Assembly (NCBI RefSeq): GCF_001050345.1
Contig: NZ_LFMW01000002.1
Coordinates: forward strand, 1 to 64,000
Length of the DNA stretch: 64,000 bases
Direction of reading: 5' to 3'
Source of the DNA: Pseudomonas fildesensis
GTDB taxonomy: Bacteria > Pseudomonadota > Gammaproteobacteria > Pseudomonadales > Pseudomonadaceae
Part shown: positions 32,430 through 42,121 of the stretch, piece after piece
How the letters are laid out: every line of letters begins with the position of its first letter
Position numbering within the stretch: position 1 is the first letter of the stretch
Notes under the pieces: generated by a model
Database searches by the model: none
The model's input: the letters and a program-made list of their open reading frames with translations, nothing else
What the model was told of the DNA's origin: nothing
Program-made: the position numbers and the translations under genes

Positions 32430-33854
32430 ATGGCTGTCAAAACAAATATTGACATGGTGTCAATTATGCGTGAGGGCTTGTCCAACGGGCAGGGGGTGAA
32501 GTACAAGCGCCTGTCCGATGTCATGGAACGGGGCATCCTTGAAGGCTTGATTGAACCAGGACGAAAACTGCCGCCCCATCGGGTGCTTTCCGACAATCTG
32601 GGCGTGACTATCGGCACCATCAGCCGGGCCTACGGCGAACTCGAACGCCTGGGGTTGGTGGTGGCGCGGGTCGGTGACGGTACGTTCGTGCGCAAGCGTG
32701 GGATGGAGCGCCAGCGCGATGAAGGCTTTCGCAACTTCAGCGAGGAGCCGCGCCAGTACTTCGACATGAGCCGCAACATGCACATTCCAGGGCAGGAGAC
32801 AGCCTTCCTGGCCCAGAGCTTCCAAACCCTGTCGACCAACGCCAAGTTTCTTCAGGACATCAGCGCCTACACCCCGGACGCCGGCCTGCCGCGTTACCGC
32901 GATGCGGGTGCGCAGTGGCTGGTGCAGCGTGATTTCCATCCGATTCCCGAACAGGTCATCTGCGTCAATGGCGGCCAGCACGGCTTGCTCTGCGCGATGA
33001 TGGCGTTGTTGCGGGCGGGCGACACAGTGGTCACCGAACAACTGACTTACCCTGGGCTGATCACTGCCGCGCGCATGCTCGGTGTAAGGCTGATCGGCCT
33101 GGAAATGGATGAAGAAGGCGTGCTACCGAGTGCGTTGGATGAAGTCTGTCGAAATCACCGGGTTTCGGCGTTGTACTGCACGCCCACCATCCAAAACCCT
33201 ACAACGGCGGTGCTGTCGTTTGCGCGGCGGGAAGCCTTGGTCAAGGTGTGCCGCGAGCACAACCTGCTGATTCTTGAGGATGAGGCCCACGGCGTGCTGG
33301 TTGAGGATCGTCCGCCGCCCCTCAGCTATTTCGCGCCCGAGCGTACGATTTTGATCAGCAGCCTGAGCAAGGCGGTCTCGGCAGGCTTACGCGTCGGGTA
33401 CGTGCATGCGCCGCCGGCGCTGGTCAGCCGAATCTCCGCAGCCCTGCGCTCGACCTGCTGGATGGCCACGCCGGTGACCCTGGAACTGGCCACCCAATGG
33501 ATCGAAAACGGCACGGCCGAATACCTGCTGCGCCAGCAGATCAACGAAATCAGCCGACGCAAGGCGCTGGTTCAAGACCTGTTGGCGGGCCTGGAATACC
33601 GTACCCACCTCAACAGCCCGCACTTCTGGATTGAAGTCCCGGAGCCCTGGCGCGCGTCGGAAATAGAGGCAGAGCTCAAGCAGAACAATTACCTGATCGC
33701 CACCGCCGAGGCATTTGCCGTGGGGCAGACGGCGGTGCCGCAGTTTATTCGTGCGAGCATCTGCAACACGTCCGGGGATGATCAGTTGTTGCGCGAGGGG
33801 TTTGATGCGCTGGCGACGGCGCTGGGGCAGGGCGGCGGGCGGTTTCACCTGTAG
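32430..33854 (+). CDS. MocR/PdxR-type regulator (GntR HTH + aminotransferase)
   Basis: The protein has 474 residues. Residues about 24-90 are a GntR winged HTH (MERGILEGLIEPGRKLPPHR, then LGVTIGTISRAYGELERLGL). From about 110 it is a fold-type I aminotransferase domain: the PLP Lys lies in SSLSKAVSAGLRVGY, and the conserved Asp in ILEDEAHG. MocR proteins sense PLP adducts or amino acids. It is divergent from the sulfur operon and is the likely controller, with a ligand related to serine, cysteine or PLP itself. Only the ATG at 32430 gives a normal N-terminus. Confidence 0.9.
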   Translation: MAVKTNIDMVSIMREGLSNGQGVKYKRLSDVMERGILEGLIEPGRKLPPHRVLSDNLGVTIGTISRAYGELERLGLVVARVGDGTFVRKRGMERQRDEGFRNFSEEPRQYFDMSRNMHIPGQETAFLAQSFQTLSTNAKFLQDISAYTPDAGLPRYRDAGAQWLVQRDFHPIPEQVICVNGGQHGLLCAMMALLRAGDTVVTEQLTYPGLITAARMLGVRLIGLEMDEEGVLPSALDEVCRNHRVSALYCTPTIQNPTTAVLSFARREALVKVCREHNLLILEDEAHGVLVEDRPPPLSYFAPERTILISSLSKAVSAGLRVGYVHAPPALVSRISAALRSTCWMATPVTLELATQWIENGTAEYLLRQQINEISRRKALVQDLLAGLEYRTHLNSPHFWIEVPEPWRASEIEAELKQNNYLIATAEAFAVGQTAVPQFIRASICNTSGDDQLLREGFDALATALGQGGGRFHL

Positions 33855-33924
33855 GAAGCGAGCTGGCCGGTTGTGACAAGCAGGCTTGCGCCAATGTCGT
33901 TCAGTCAAGGGCAAACACTGTACC

Positions 33925-33956
33925 TGTGGCGAGGGAGCAAGCTCCCTCGCCACAGA
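33925..33956. repeat. Perfect REP palindrome
   Basis: CTGTGGCGAGGGAGC and GCTCCCTCGCCACAG flank AA, a perfect 32-bp palindrome. It lies between the convergent MocR and ppsR genes. Confidence 0.85.
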
Positions 33957-34007
33957 AACCCCGCTCGCCACAATGAGCTCGCCCCCCAGGGGGGAGTGGC
34001 TTCTGGC

Positions 34008-34826
34008 TTATTTGAAGCGCCGCTCCACGCCTTTCTCCACCAGAATCTTCGCCGAAATCTCTTCCACCGAAAAATGCGTGGAATTGATGTGCGCAATATT
34101 CTCGCGACGGAACAAATTTTCTACTTCACGCACTTCGAATTCGCACTGCGCATAGCTGGAGTAGCGGCTGTTGGGCTTGCGCTCGTTGCGGATGGCCGTG
34201 AGGCGATCCGGGTCGATGGTCAGGCCGAACAGCTTGTGCTGGTGCGAACGCAGGGCGGCCGGCAGCGTGAGGTGTTCCATATCGTCTTCGGTCAGCGGGT
34301 AATTGGCTGCGCGGATACCGAATTGCATGGCCATGTACAAGCAGGTGGGCGTTTTGCCGCAGCGAGACACGCCCACCAGAATCAGGTCGGCCTTGTCGTA
34401 GTAGTGAGTACGGGCGCCGTCGTCGTTGTCGAGGGCGAAGTTCACCGCCTCGATGCGCTCCATATAGTTGGAATTATGACCAATGGAATGGGACTTTCCT
34501 ACGGAATAGGAGGAGTGTTCACTCAGCTCTTGTTCCAGCGGCGCCAGGAAGGTCGAGAAAATGTCGATCATGAAACCATTGGAGGTTGCGAGGATCTCAC
34601 GAATGTCTTGATTGACGATGGTGTCGAAAATGATCGGGCGAAAGCCGTCTTTTTCAGCCGCCAGATTGATTTGTTGTACCATAGCCCGCGCTTTATCCAC
34701 GCTGTCGATATAAGGCCGCGTGAATTTGGCGAAGGTAATGTTTTCGAACTGCGCGAGCAGGCTTTGACCCAATGTTTCGGCTGTGATGCCGGTGCCGTCG
34801 GAGATAAAGAAAGCAGATCGTTTCAT
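34008..34826 (-). CDS. ppsR: PEP synthase kinase/phosphorylase (PSRP)
   Basis: PpsR (272 residues) is the bifunctional ADP-dependent kinase and Pi-dependent pyrophosphorylase that inactivates and reactivates PEP synthase. DUF299 landmarks are [15 protein letters not shown] near the start, [15 protein letters not shown], and the P-loop [16 protein letters not shown] used ATG 34826 ([11 protein letters not shown]); the longer frame upstream lacks family resemblance. It is divergent from its target gene ppsA with 178 bp between them. Confidence 0.95.
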   Translation of the reverse strand: MKRSAFFISDGTGITAETLGQSLLAQFENITFAKFTRPYIDSVDKARAMVQQINLAAEKDGFRPIIFDTIVNQDIREILATSNGFMIDIFSTFLAPLEQELSEHSSYSVGKSHSIGHNSNYMERIEAVNFALDNDDGARTHYYDKADLILVGVSRCGKTPTCLYMAMQFGIRAANYPLTEDDMEHLTLPAALRSHQHKLFGLTIDPDRLTAIRNERKPNSRYSSYAQCEFEVREVENLFRRENIAHINSTHFSVEEISAKILVEKGVERRFK

Positions 34827-35004
34827 TTGAGCCCTGGGCCTTAAGCTGATGGCGAATCTTGGATATGATAGGCGCGATTTTGCCGTCCCGCAGTGGGCCG
34901 CATTCTCACTTATTTTCCAGGTCCAGGCCACAAGCGCTGGCGAATGCTCCTACTGAGCAGCCGGCGTCCTGAGCTTTTCCAATACAGAAAGTGGAGAGAT
35001 CACC

Positions 35005-37380
35005 TTGGTAGAGTACGTAGTTTCCCTCGATAAGCTCGGCGTCCATGATGTAGAGCACGTGGGGGGCAAGAACGCATCCCTCGGCGAGATGATCAGTAAT
35101 CTTGCAGGCGCTGGTGTCTCGGTGCCCGGTGGTTTCGCCACCACCGCCCAGGCTTACCGCGATTTTCTCGAACTGAGCGGCCTCAACGACCAGATCCACG
35201 CTGCCCTGGATGCCTTGAACGTTGATGACGTCAACGCCTTGGCCAAGACCGGCGCCCAGATCCGCCAATGGATCATGGAAGCCGAGTTCCCCGAGAAGCT
35301 CAACGCCGAAATTCGTACCGCCTTCGCCACCCTGTCGGCCGGCAACCCGGACATGGCCGTCGCCGTGCGCTCCTCGGCCACCGCCGAAGACTTGCCCGAC
35401 GCCTCCTTTGCCGGCCAGCAAGAGACCTTCCTCAACATTCGCGGCGTGGAAAACGTGATCCGCGCGGCCAAGGAAGTGTTCGCTTCGCTGTTCAACGATC
35501 GCGCCATTTCCTACCGCGTACACCAGGGTTTCGACCACAAGCTGGTGGCCTTGTCTGCCGGTGTGCAGCGCATGGTGCGTTCGGAAACCGGCACTGCCGG
35601 CGTGATGTTTACCCTGGACACCGAGTCCGGCTTCCGTGGCGTGGTGTTTATCACCGGCGCCTACGGCCTGGGCGAAACCGTCGTACAAGGCGCGGTGAAC
35701 CCGGACGAATTCTACGTGCACAAGCACACACTTGAGGCCGGCCGCCCGGCCATCCTGCGCCGCAACCTGGGCAGCAAGGCCATCAAGATGATCTACGGCG
35801 ACGAGGCCAAGGCCGGTCGCTCGGTGAAAACCGTTGATGTCGACAAGGCCGAGCGCGCGCGTTTCTGCCTGAGCGACGCTGAAGTCACTGAACTGGCCAA
35901 ACAAGCGATGATCATCGAAAAGCACTACAAGTGCCCGATGGACATCGAGTGGGCCAAGGACGGTGACGACGGCAAGCTGTACATCGTGCAGGCCCGTCCT
36001 GAAACCGTGAAGAGCCGTACCTCGGCCAACGTCATGGAACGCTACCTGCTCAAAGAAACCGGCACCGTGCTGGTGGAAGGCCGTGCCATCGGCCAGCGCA
36101 TCGGCGCAGGCAAAGTGCGGATCATCAAGGACGTGTCCGAGATGGACAAGGTCCAGCCTGGTGACGTACTGGTCTCCGACATGACCGACCCGGATTGGGA
36201 ACCGGTCATGAAGCGCGCCAGTGCCATCGTCACCAACCGTGGCGGGCGTACCTGCCACGCGGCGATCATCGCCCGTGAGCTGGGCATCCCTGCGGTCGTC
36301 GGTTGCGGCAATGCCACCCAACTGTTGAAAGACGGCCAGGGCGTGACCGTTTCCTGCGCCGAAGGCGACACCGGCTTCATCTTCGAAGGTGAACTGGGCT
36401 TCGACATCAAGCAAAACTCCATCGATGCCATGCCGGACCTGCCGTTCAAGATCATGATGAACGTCGGCAACCCGGACCGCGCCTTCGACTTCGCGCAGTT
36501 GCCGAACGCCGGGGTGGGCCTGGCCCGCCTGGAGTTCATTATCAACCGCATGATCGGGGTGCACCCCAAGGCCCTGTTGAACTACGACGGCCTGCCGCTG
36601 GACATCAAGGAAAGCGTCGACAAGCGCATTGCCGGCTACAACGACCCGGTAGGCTTCTATGTCGAGAAGCTGGTGGAAGGCATCAGCACCCTGGCGGCGG
36701 CGTTCTACCCGAAAAAGGTCATCGTGCGTCTGTCGGACTTCAAGTCCAACGAATACGCCAACCTGATCGGCGGCAAGCTCTACGAGCCGGAAGAAGAAAA
36801 CCCGATGTTGGGCTTCCGTGGCGCCTCGCGTTACATCAGCGAAGCGTTCCGTGACTGCTTCGAACTCGAATGCCGTGCCCTCAAGCGCGTGCGCAACGAG
36901 ATGGGCCTGACCAACGTCGAGATCATGGTGCCGTTCGTGCGCACCCTGGGCGAAGCGAGCCAGGTGGTGGACCTGCTGGCCGAAAACGGCTTGTCCCGCG
37001 GAGAAAACGGCCTGCGCGTCATCATGATGTGCGAACTGCCGTCCAATGCGATCCTGGCCGAAGAGTTCCTGGAGTTCTTCGACGGTTTCTCCATCGGCTC
37101 CAACGACCTGACTCAGCTGACCCTGGGCCTGGACCGCGACTCGGGGATCATCGCCCACTTGTTCGACGAGCGAAATCCTGCGGTCAAGAAGCTGCTGGCG
37201 AACGCCATCCAGGCCTGTAACAAGGCCGGCAAGTACATCGGTATCTGCGGCCAAGGCCCTTCCGACCACCCTGACCTAGCCAAATGGCTGATGGAACAGG
37301 GCATCGAAAGTGTCTCGCTGAACCCCGATTCCGTGCTGGAAACCTGGTTCTTCCTTGCTGAAGGCCAAGCGCCCGCCTAA
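35005..37380 (+). CDS. ppsA: Phosphoenolpyruvate synthase PpsA
   Basis: PpsA (791 residues) makes PEP from pyruvate and ATP for gluconeogenesis. Domains in order: ATP-binding ([34 protein letters not shown]), the swivelling phospho-His domain ([20 protein letters not shown], His phosphorylated) and the PEP-binding barrel ([29 protein letters not shown]). Translation starts at TTG 35005, because GGAGAG lies seven bases ahead and the protein begins [11 protein letters not shown] as in homologues. It is divergent from ppsR. Confidence 0.97.
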   Translation: MVEYVVSLDKLGVHDVEHVGGKNASLGEMISNLAGAGVSVPGGFATTAQAYRDFLELSGLNDQIHAALDALNVDDVNALAKTGAQIRQWIMEAEFPEKLNAEIRTAFATLSAGNPDMAVAVRSSATAEDLPDASFAGQQETFLNIRGVENVIRAAKEVFASLFNDRAISYRVHQGFDHKLVALSAGVQRMVRSETGTAGVMFTLDTESGFRGVVFITGAYGLGETVVQGAVNPDEFYVHKHTLEAGRPAILRRNLGSKAIKMIYGDEAKAGRSVKTVDVDKAERARFCLSDAEVTELAKQAMIIEKHYKCPMDIEWAKDGDDGKLYIVQARPETVKSRTSANVMERYLLKETGTVLVEGRAIGQRIGAGKVRIIKDVSEMDKVQPGDVLVSDMTDPDWEPVMKRASAIVTNRGGRTCHAAIIARELGIPAVVGCGNATQLLKDGQGVTVSCAEGDTGFIFEGELGFDIKQNSIDAMPDLPFKIMMNVGNPDRAFDFAQLPNAGVGLARLEFIINRMIGVHPKALLNYDGLPLDIKESVDKRIAGYNDPVGFYVEKLVEGISTLAAAFYPKKVIVRLSDFKSNEYANLIGGKLYEPEEENPMLGFRGASRYISEAFRDCFELECRALKRVRNEMGLTNVEIMVPFVRTLGEASQVVDLLAENGLSRGENGLRVIMMCELPSNAILAEEFLEFFDGFSIGSNDLTQLTLGLDRDSGIIAHLFDERNPAVKKLLANAIQACNKAGKYIGICGQGPSDHPDLAKWLMEQGIESVSLNPDSVLETWFFLAEGQAPA

Positions 37381-37398
37381 GGTCGTTACGTCAAAAGT

Positions 37399-37425
37399 GC
37401 CGGTCAATCGTTAAGGTTGACCGGC
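37399..37425 (+). terminator. ppsA terminator hairpin
   Basis: GCCGGTCAA (37399-37407) pairs with TTGACCGGC (37417-37425) across a 9-nt loop, followed by a weak T-rich tail (ATTCTT). It starts 18 bp after the ppsA stop. Confidence 0.75.
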
Positions 37426-37486
37426 ATTCTTATCTGTACAGGGCGGAACTCCTACCGGACGCCGCCCTTTTTTGTGCAAGAGCATT

Positions 37487-38476
37487 ATGCAAAGCAGCAG
37501 CAATCTGTTTCCCGTCGCCCTGATCAGCGCTGAACGTCGTGGCGACCTGAGTGAAGATGTGTATCGCCTCAAACCCGGCAACAGCCCCGACGCTACCGTC
37601 GAGCTGGCCGTGACCCGTTTGGGCCTGGCCGATGTCCCGGAAAACCGGGGTATACCGGTTATTTTGTTGCATGGCAGTTTTTCCAATCGACGATTCTGGT
37701 ACTCGCCGAAGGGCATCGGCCTGGGCGCTTATCTGGCGCGGCAGGGGTTCGATGTGTGGATCCCGGAAATGCGCGGCCACGGCCTGTCCAAGCGCAACCA
37801 TGACTACGCCAAAAATCGCGTCGCCGATTACGCACGCTATGATCTACCGGCTATCGGCGCGTTTGTGCGTGAGCAAAGCGCGCAGATTCCTCACTGGATT
37901 GGTCATTCTCTCGGCGGTACGACGTTGGCGGCGGCCCTGGGTGGCCAGCACCTTGGCGCGCCTGCGGTGGCCTCGGTGGCCTTGTTTGGCTGCCAGGTCA
38001 GTCGCACCCACTGGCCGTTGAAAATTCCACCGTTGGAGTGGACCGGCCGATTGTTCCTGAAACGCTTCGGCGAAGTCTCCGGCTCGCGGCTCAAGCGTGG
38101 CCCGGAGGACGAGCCAGCGGGTGTGATGATCGAAGCCATGCGCTGGAATGGCCTGTTCGGTCGCTTTGGCGAAGGAAAGCACGATTGGTGGAAGGGCCTC
38201 GCAGACATTGACGTGCCGCTGCTGGCAGTCAGCGCCGCAGGCGACCATCAGGACCCGGACTGGGCCTGTCGCAAGCTCTTCGAACAAGTCGGCTCCGAGC
38301 ATCGCCAATACCTGTGCCTGGGACGCCGGCAAGGCTTTACCGGCGATTTCGGGCATGTAGAGATGCTCGTCAGCAAAGCCGCACAGGCTGAAGTCTGGCC
38401 GCTGGTGGCGCAGTGGCTGAATGACCCGCTGACACCGTTGTTCGGCGTTCAGGCCGAGGCACTCGCTACCGTTTGA
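37487..38476 (+). CDS. Alpha/beta hydrolase
   Basis: This 329-residue protein has an alpha/beta-hydrolase fold. It shows the oxyanion region VILLHGSFSNRRFWYSPKGI, the strand/turn IPEMRGHGLSKRNHDYA and the nucleophile elbow GHSLGGTTLAAALGG. The His near the end is in GDFGHVEMLVSKAAQ. An esterase or lipase-like role is typical, but no substrate can be named. The start is uncertain: ATG 37487 was preferred to an earlier codon, with a weak ribosome binding site. It stands alone between ppsA and rraA. Confidence 0.8.
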   Translation: MQSSSNLFPVALISAERRGDLSEDVYRLKPGNSPDATVELAVTRLGLADVPENRGIPVILLHGSFSNRRFWYSPKGIGLGAYLARQGFDVWIPEMRGHGLSKRNHDYAKNRVADYARYDLPAIGAFVREQSAQIPHWIGHSLGGTTLAAALGGQHLGAPAVASVALFGCQVSRTHWPLKIPPLEWTGRLFLKRFGEVSGSRLKRGPEDEPAGVMIEAMRWNGLFGRFGEGKHDWWKGLADIDVPLLAVSAAGDHQDPDWACRKLFEQVGSEHRQYLCLGRRQGFTGDFGHVEMLVSKAAQAEVWPLVAQWLNDPLTPLFGVQAEALATV

Positions 38477-38664
38477 TGCAGGGCTCTGCAAAGGGCGTTT
38501 CGCTCGTGTGTGGTTGCGGCTAAGCTATGACGCGTTAAACGCTTCTGGTCATATTCAGTCGCGCAGTGGCTATTGCGTTGCGGCGAAACGAGTGGGATGT
38601 TTCGCACCTGCTTGGGCTGGCGCTTCTTTCGAAAGACACCTCTTTGACGGAAAGGAATTTTTCA

Positions 38665-39156
38665 ATGAACCATTACGTGACCCCCGACCTGTGCGACGCC
38701 TACCCGGAACTGGTGCAGGTGGTCGAGCCGATGTTCAGCAACTTCGGCGGCCGAGATTCCTTTGGCGGCGAGATCGTCACCATCAAATGCTTCGAAGATA
38801 ACTCCCTGGTCAAGGAACAGGCTGATCAGCCGGGTGCCGGCAAGGTGCTGGTGGTCGACGGTGGGGGTTCGCTGCGCCGCGCGTTGCTGGGCGACATGAT
38901 CGCCGAGAAGGCCGCGAAAAACGGCTGGGAAGGGCTGGTGATCTACGGCTGCATTCGCGATGTGGACGTGATTGCCCAGACCGACCTGGGCGTGCAGGCC
39001 CTGGCCAGCCACCCGATGAAGACCGACAAACGCGGCATCGGCGACCTGAATGTGGTGGTCACGTTTGCTGGCGTGACGTTCCGCCCAGGTGAATACATCT
39101 ACGCCGACAATAATGGCGTGATCGTGTCGCCCAGCCCGCTGAAAATGCCTGAATAA
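38665..39156 (+). CDS. rraA: RraA, regulator of ribonuclease E activity
   Basis: RraA (163 residues) is a trimeric fold that in enterics binds and inhibits RNase E. It reads [56 protein letters not shown] and [18 protein letters not shown]. Some relatives act as aldolases (HMG/CHA aldolase-like); the length here matches RraA. AAGGAATTT before the ATG at 38665 is a good ribosome binding site. It precedes the cmaX-crfX-cmpX-sigX group. Confidence 0.93.
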   Translation: MNHYVTPDLCDAYPELVQVVEPMFSNFGGRDSFGGEIVTIKCFEDNSLVKEQADQPGAGKVLVVDGGGSLRRALLGDMIAEKAAKNGWEGLVIYGCIRDVDVIAQTDLGVQALASHPMKTDKRGIGDLNVVVTFAGVTFRPGEYIYADNNGVIVSPSPLKMPE

Positions 39157-39181
39157 ACCGCAATAGCCGACAGGGGTGAGG

Positions 39182-40177
39182 ATGTTCGAGGAAGAAAACG
39201 CGCAATGGGGGCTGGTACATGCCCTGGTGCTGGACGGTAAAGGCGGTGCGCGTTCGATTGCCCGGACTGAGCTCGACGAATTGCAACTGCAGCCCCAGGA
39301 AAGCCTGTGGCTGCACTGGGATCGCAGTCATCCCCAGACCCAGACCTGGCTGCGCAAATCCAGTGGCTTGAGCGAATTCGCCTGTGACCTGCTGCTGGAG
39401 GAGAATACCCGCCCGCGCCTGTTGCCGTTGCCGGACGCCGAACTGCTGCTGTTTCTGCGCGGCGTCAACCTCAACCCGGGTGCGGAGCCGGAAGACATGG
39501 TCTCGGTGCGTATCTTCGCCGCCGCCAGCCGGGTGATCTCCCTGCGTTTGCGCCCGCTACGCGCCACAGATGAGCTGCTGGTGCAACTGACGGACGGTAA
39601 AGGGCCAAAAACCGCGTCGGAACTCATCCTTTATATGGCGCAGTACCTGACGAATAAAGTGCAGGATCTGGTCTCCGACCTGTCCGAGATCGTCGATATA
39701 GAGGAAGAAAAACTCGATACCGACGAACGGTATACACCGGAGCATGGCAGCATTTTGCAGATTCGCCGACGAGCGGCCGGGCTCAAGCGTTTTCTGTCGC
39801 CGCAGCGGGATATTTTTGCCCAGCTGACGCGGATCAAGTTGCCGTGGTTCTGTGACGACGATGCCGACTACTGGAACGAATTGAACAACAGCCTGACGCG
39901 CTATCTGGAGGAGCTTGAACTGACCCGGGAGCGCGTGGGGCTTGTGCTTGAGGCCGAAGACCGGCGCTTGAGCGTGCGCATGAACCGCACCATGTATCGC
40001 TTCGGGATCATCACCGGAATCTTCTTGCCGATGAGTTTTCTGACCGGTCTGCTGGGTATAAATGTGGGAGGGATACCGTTCTCTGCCAGCCCTTACGGAT
40101 TCGTGATTGCCTGCCTGCTGATGGTCTCGGTGGCGCTCGGGCAGTGGTGGCTGTTTCGTCGATTACGCTGGGTTTGA
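39182..40177 (+). CDS. cmaX: CorA-family divalent cation transporter (ZntB/CmaX)
   Basis: This 331-residue CorA/ZntB-type transporter has a large cytoplasmic domain with coiled-coil parts (about 1-260) and two C-terminal membrane helices (about 270-291, and 304-324). The loop signature between them is GINVGGIP, as in ZntB proteins, rather than the GMN of CorA. Zn2+ uptake or efflux is the family function. The ATG at 39182 lies just after a GGTGAGG box. The PAO1 counterpart is known as CmaX, upstream of crfX-cmpX-sigX. Confidence 0.87.
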   Translation: MFEEENAQWGLVHALVLDGKGGARSIARTELDELQLQPQESLWLHWDRSHPQTQTWLRKSSGLSEFACDLLLEENTRPRLLPLPDAELLLFLRGVNLNPGAEPEDMVSVRIFAAASRVISLRLRPLRATDELLVQLTDGKGPKTASELILYMAQYLTNKVQDLVSDLSEIVDIEEEKLDTDERYTPEHGSILQIRRRAAGLKRFLSPQRDIFAQLTRIKLPWFCDDDADYWNELNNSLTRYLEELELTRERVGLVLEAEDRRLSVRMNRTMYRFGIITGIFLPMSFLTGLLGINVGGIPFSASPYGFVIACLLMVSVALGQWWLFRRLRWV

Positions 40178-40263
40178 CCTGAACATGACCTGAACGTAGG
40201 AAGGGTCCTATGTGACCCCGAGAATTTTACCCTCGTCTTTTAAATCACTTGCGAGAGGTTTTT

Positions 40264-40509
40264 ATGCACGATCCGTTCGAACAGTCTTTGCGTGACATGC
40301 TCAATGCCTCGCCGTCCAACCGCGACGACGATGCCTGCCTGGGCCGCGTGTTGAAAACCGCCAACCGTCAGGTAGGGGCGGGTGACCTGTTCGGTCTGCT
40401 CGGCCGCTGGCTGCCGGCGTTGATGATGGCCCTGAACAATGGTTCGGCCCATGTCTCGCCCGTTTCCCGTCGTAAACCTCTTGCTCGCACTGCTGATAAG
40501 GCTGATTGA
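40264..40509 (+). CDS. crfX: CrfX, small protein upstream of cmpX
   Basis: This 81-residue protein starts at ATG 40264 behind GAGAGG and reads MHDPFEQSLRDMLNASPSNR, with a hydrophobic segment LFGLLGRWLPALMMALNNGS in the second half. It ends 2 bp before cmpX. In Pseudomonas the cmpX neighbour is called CrfX, linked to envelope stress through sigX. No biochemical function is assigned. The stop of crfX and the start of cmpX suggest a single transcript. Confidence 0.8.
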   Translation: MHDPFEQSLRDMLNASPSNRDDDACLGRVLKTANRQVGAGDLFGLLGRWLPALMMALNNGSAHVSPVSRRKPLARTADKAD

Positions 40510-40511
40510 AT

Positions 40512-41336
40512 ATGGAACTTGATCTCTGGACCCAGAGCCTAGTCACCGCGATGACCGCATTGTGGACCAAGGTGGCGAATTTCATTCCCAACCTGTTTGG
40601 TGCGTTGGTGCTGGTGTTGCTGGGCTTTGTCGTGGCCAAGCTGCTCGACACCCTGCTGTCCAAGTTGCTGGCAAAACTTGGCCTTGATCGCCTGATGGCG
40701 GGCACCGGTCTGACCAAGTTGCTTGGCCGCGCCGGGTTGCAGGTGCCGATCTCTACCCTGATCGGCAAGATCGTTTATTGGTTTGTTTTGCTGATTTTTC
40801 TGGTTTCTGCGGCGCAATCCCTTGGGCTTGAGCGAGTTTCAGCTACGCTCGACATGCTGGCACTGTATTTGCCGAAGGTTTTCGGCGGCGCGTTGGTGTT
40901 GCTGGTCGGCGTTCTGCTCGCGCAACTGGCCAATGGGCTGGTGCGCGGGGCCGCTGAAGGGGTGGGTCTGGACTACGCTGCGGGCCTGGGGCGAATTGCC
41001 CAGGGGCTGGTGATCATCATCAGTATTTCCGTCGCGATCAGCCAGCTGGAGGTCAAAACTGACCTGCTCAACCATGTGATTGTGATTGTTTTGATTACCG
41101 TTGGTCTGGCCGTTGCGCTGGCCATGGGCTTGGGAAGCCGGGAAATTGCCGGTCAGATTCTTGCGGGAATCTATGTGCGTGAGCTATATCAGGTGGGGCA
41201 ACAGGTGCGTGTGGGCGAGGTCGAAGGGCAAATCGAGGAGATCGGCACAGTCAAGACGACGGTGCTTACCGATGACGGCGACCTGGTATCGCTGTCCAAC
41301 CGGATTCTCCTGGAACAGCAGGTCAGTAGCCGCTAA
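40512..41336 (+). CDS. cmpX: CmpX, MscS-like inner membrane channel
   Basis: The protein has 274 residues and five or so hydrophobic helices (for example LFGALVLVLLGFVVAKLLD, about 24-42; GKIVYWFVLLIFLVSAAQ, 87-104; VIVIVLITVGLAVALAMGLG, 185-204). A short MscS-like beta domain follows (QQVRVGEVEGQIEEIGTVKT, then LVSLSNRILLEQQ). In P. aeruginosa CmpX is a membrane protein tied to SigX and cell-envelope tension. The gene is within the crfX-cmpX-sigX group and starts at ATG 40512. Confidence 0.85.
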   Translation: MELDLWTQSLVTAMTALWTKVANFIPNLFGALVLVLLGFVVAKLLDTLLSKLLAKLGLDRLMAGTGLTKLLGRAGLQVPISTLIGKIVYWFVLLIFLVSAAQSLGLERVSATLDMLALYLPKVFGGALVLLVGVLLAQLANGLVRGAAEGVGLDYAAGLGRIAQGLVIIISISVAISQLEVKTDLLNHVIVIVLITVGLAVALAMGLGSREIAGQILAGIYVRELYQVGQQVRVGEVEGQIEEIGTVKTTVLTDDGDLVSLSNRILLEQQVSSR

Positions 41337-41368
41337 CCCGGCAAACCCTGCTAATGTACGCCGCCGCA

Positions 41369-41386
41369 AACCCGGCTGACCGGGTT
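41369..41386 (+). other. Hairpin between cmpX and sigX
   Basis: AACCCGG (41369-41375) and CCGGGTT (41380-41386) form a stem with a CTGA loop; outer CCG/CGG bases extend it. There is no T-run after it, so it is not a standard terminator. It may attenuate or protect the sigX message. Confidence 0.4.
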
Positions 41387-41423
41387 GCAGCGGACATTGA
41401 CCTGACTGTCGGCACGACTTGTT

Positions 41424-42014
41424 TTGAATAAAGCCCAAACGCTGTCCACGCGCTATGACCCCCGTGAGCTCTCTGATGAGGAGTTGGTCGCGCGCTCGCA
41501 CACGGAGCTGTTTCACGTAACTCGCGCGTACGAAGAATTGATGCGCAGATATCAACGCACTCTGTTCAACGTTTGTTCAAGGTATTTAGGGAACGATAGA
41601 GATGCGGACGATGTCTGTCAGGAAGTGATGCTCAAGGTGTTGTATGGCCTGAAGAACTTCGAGGGCAAATCGAAGTTCAAGACATGGCTGTACAGCATCA
41701 CGTACAACGAGTGCATCACACAGTATCGGAAGGAACGGCGAAAGCGTCGCTTGATGGACGCTTTGAGCCTGGACCCCCTCGAGGAGGCGTCTGAAGAAAA
41801 GACGCCGGCACCCGAGGAGAAGGCCGGGCTTGATCGCTGGTTGGTGCATGTGAACCCGATTGACCGAGAAATTCTGGTGCTACGATTTGTCGCAGAGCTG
41901 GAATTTCAGGAAATCGCTGACATCATGCATATGGGTTTGAGTGCTACAAAAATGCGTTACAAACGTGCTCTTGATAAATTACGTGAGAAATTTGCGGGCG
42001 AGACTGAAACTTAG
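41424..42014 (+). CDS. sigX: ECF sigma factor SigX
   Basis: SigX (196 residues) is an ECF sigma factor that drives oprF and many membrane-fluidity genes in Pseudomonas. Region 2 reads YQRTLFNVCSRYLGNDRDAD, DVCQEVMLKVLYGLKNF and KTWLYSITYNECITQYRK. Region 4 is NPIDREILVLRFVAELEFQE and GLSATKMRYKRALDKL. The start is TTG at 41424. An anti-sigma gene is absent, as in other pseudomonads, where cmpX/crfX may take that role. OprF follows it. Confidence 0.96.
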   Translation: MNKAQTLSTRYDPRELSDEELVARSHTELFHVTRAYEELMRRYQRTLFNVCSRYLGNDRDADDVCQEVMLKVLYGLKNFEGKSKFKTWLYSITYNECITQYRKERRKRRLMDALSLDPLEEASEEKTPAPEEKAGLDRWLVHVNPIDREILVLRFVAELEFQEIADIMHMGLSATKMRYKRALDKLREKFAGETET

Positions 42015-42121
42015 TGCGTGGCAAATATCTCTTACGTGTAGGCAAGTTCTGTTAGACTTGTCGCCGAGTTGTCCCCCGGTTTGTGGGACTGCTTTACAAT
42101 CACCAGATGGGGATTTAACGG

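Noticed and set aside
34906..37269. Long minus-strand ORF of 787 codons opposite ppsA
   Set aside because: It is the antisense shadow of ppsA; the plus frame carries all PEP synthase motifs and the minus frame shows no known family or ribosome binding site.
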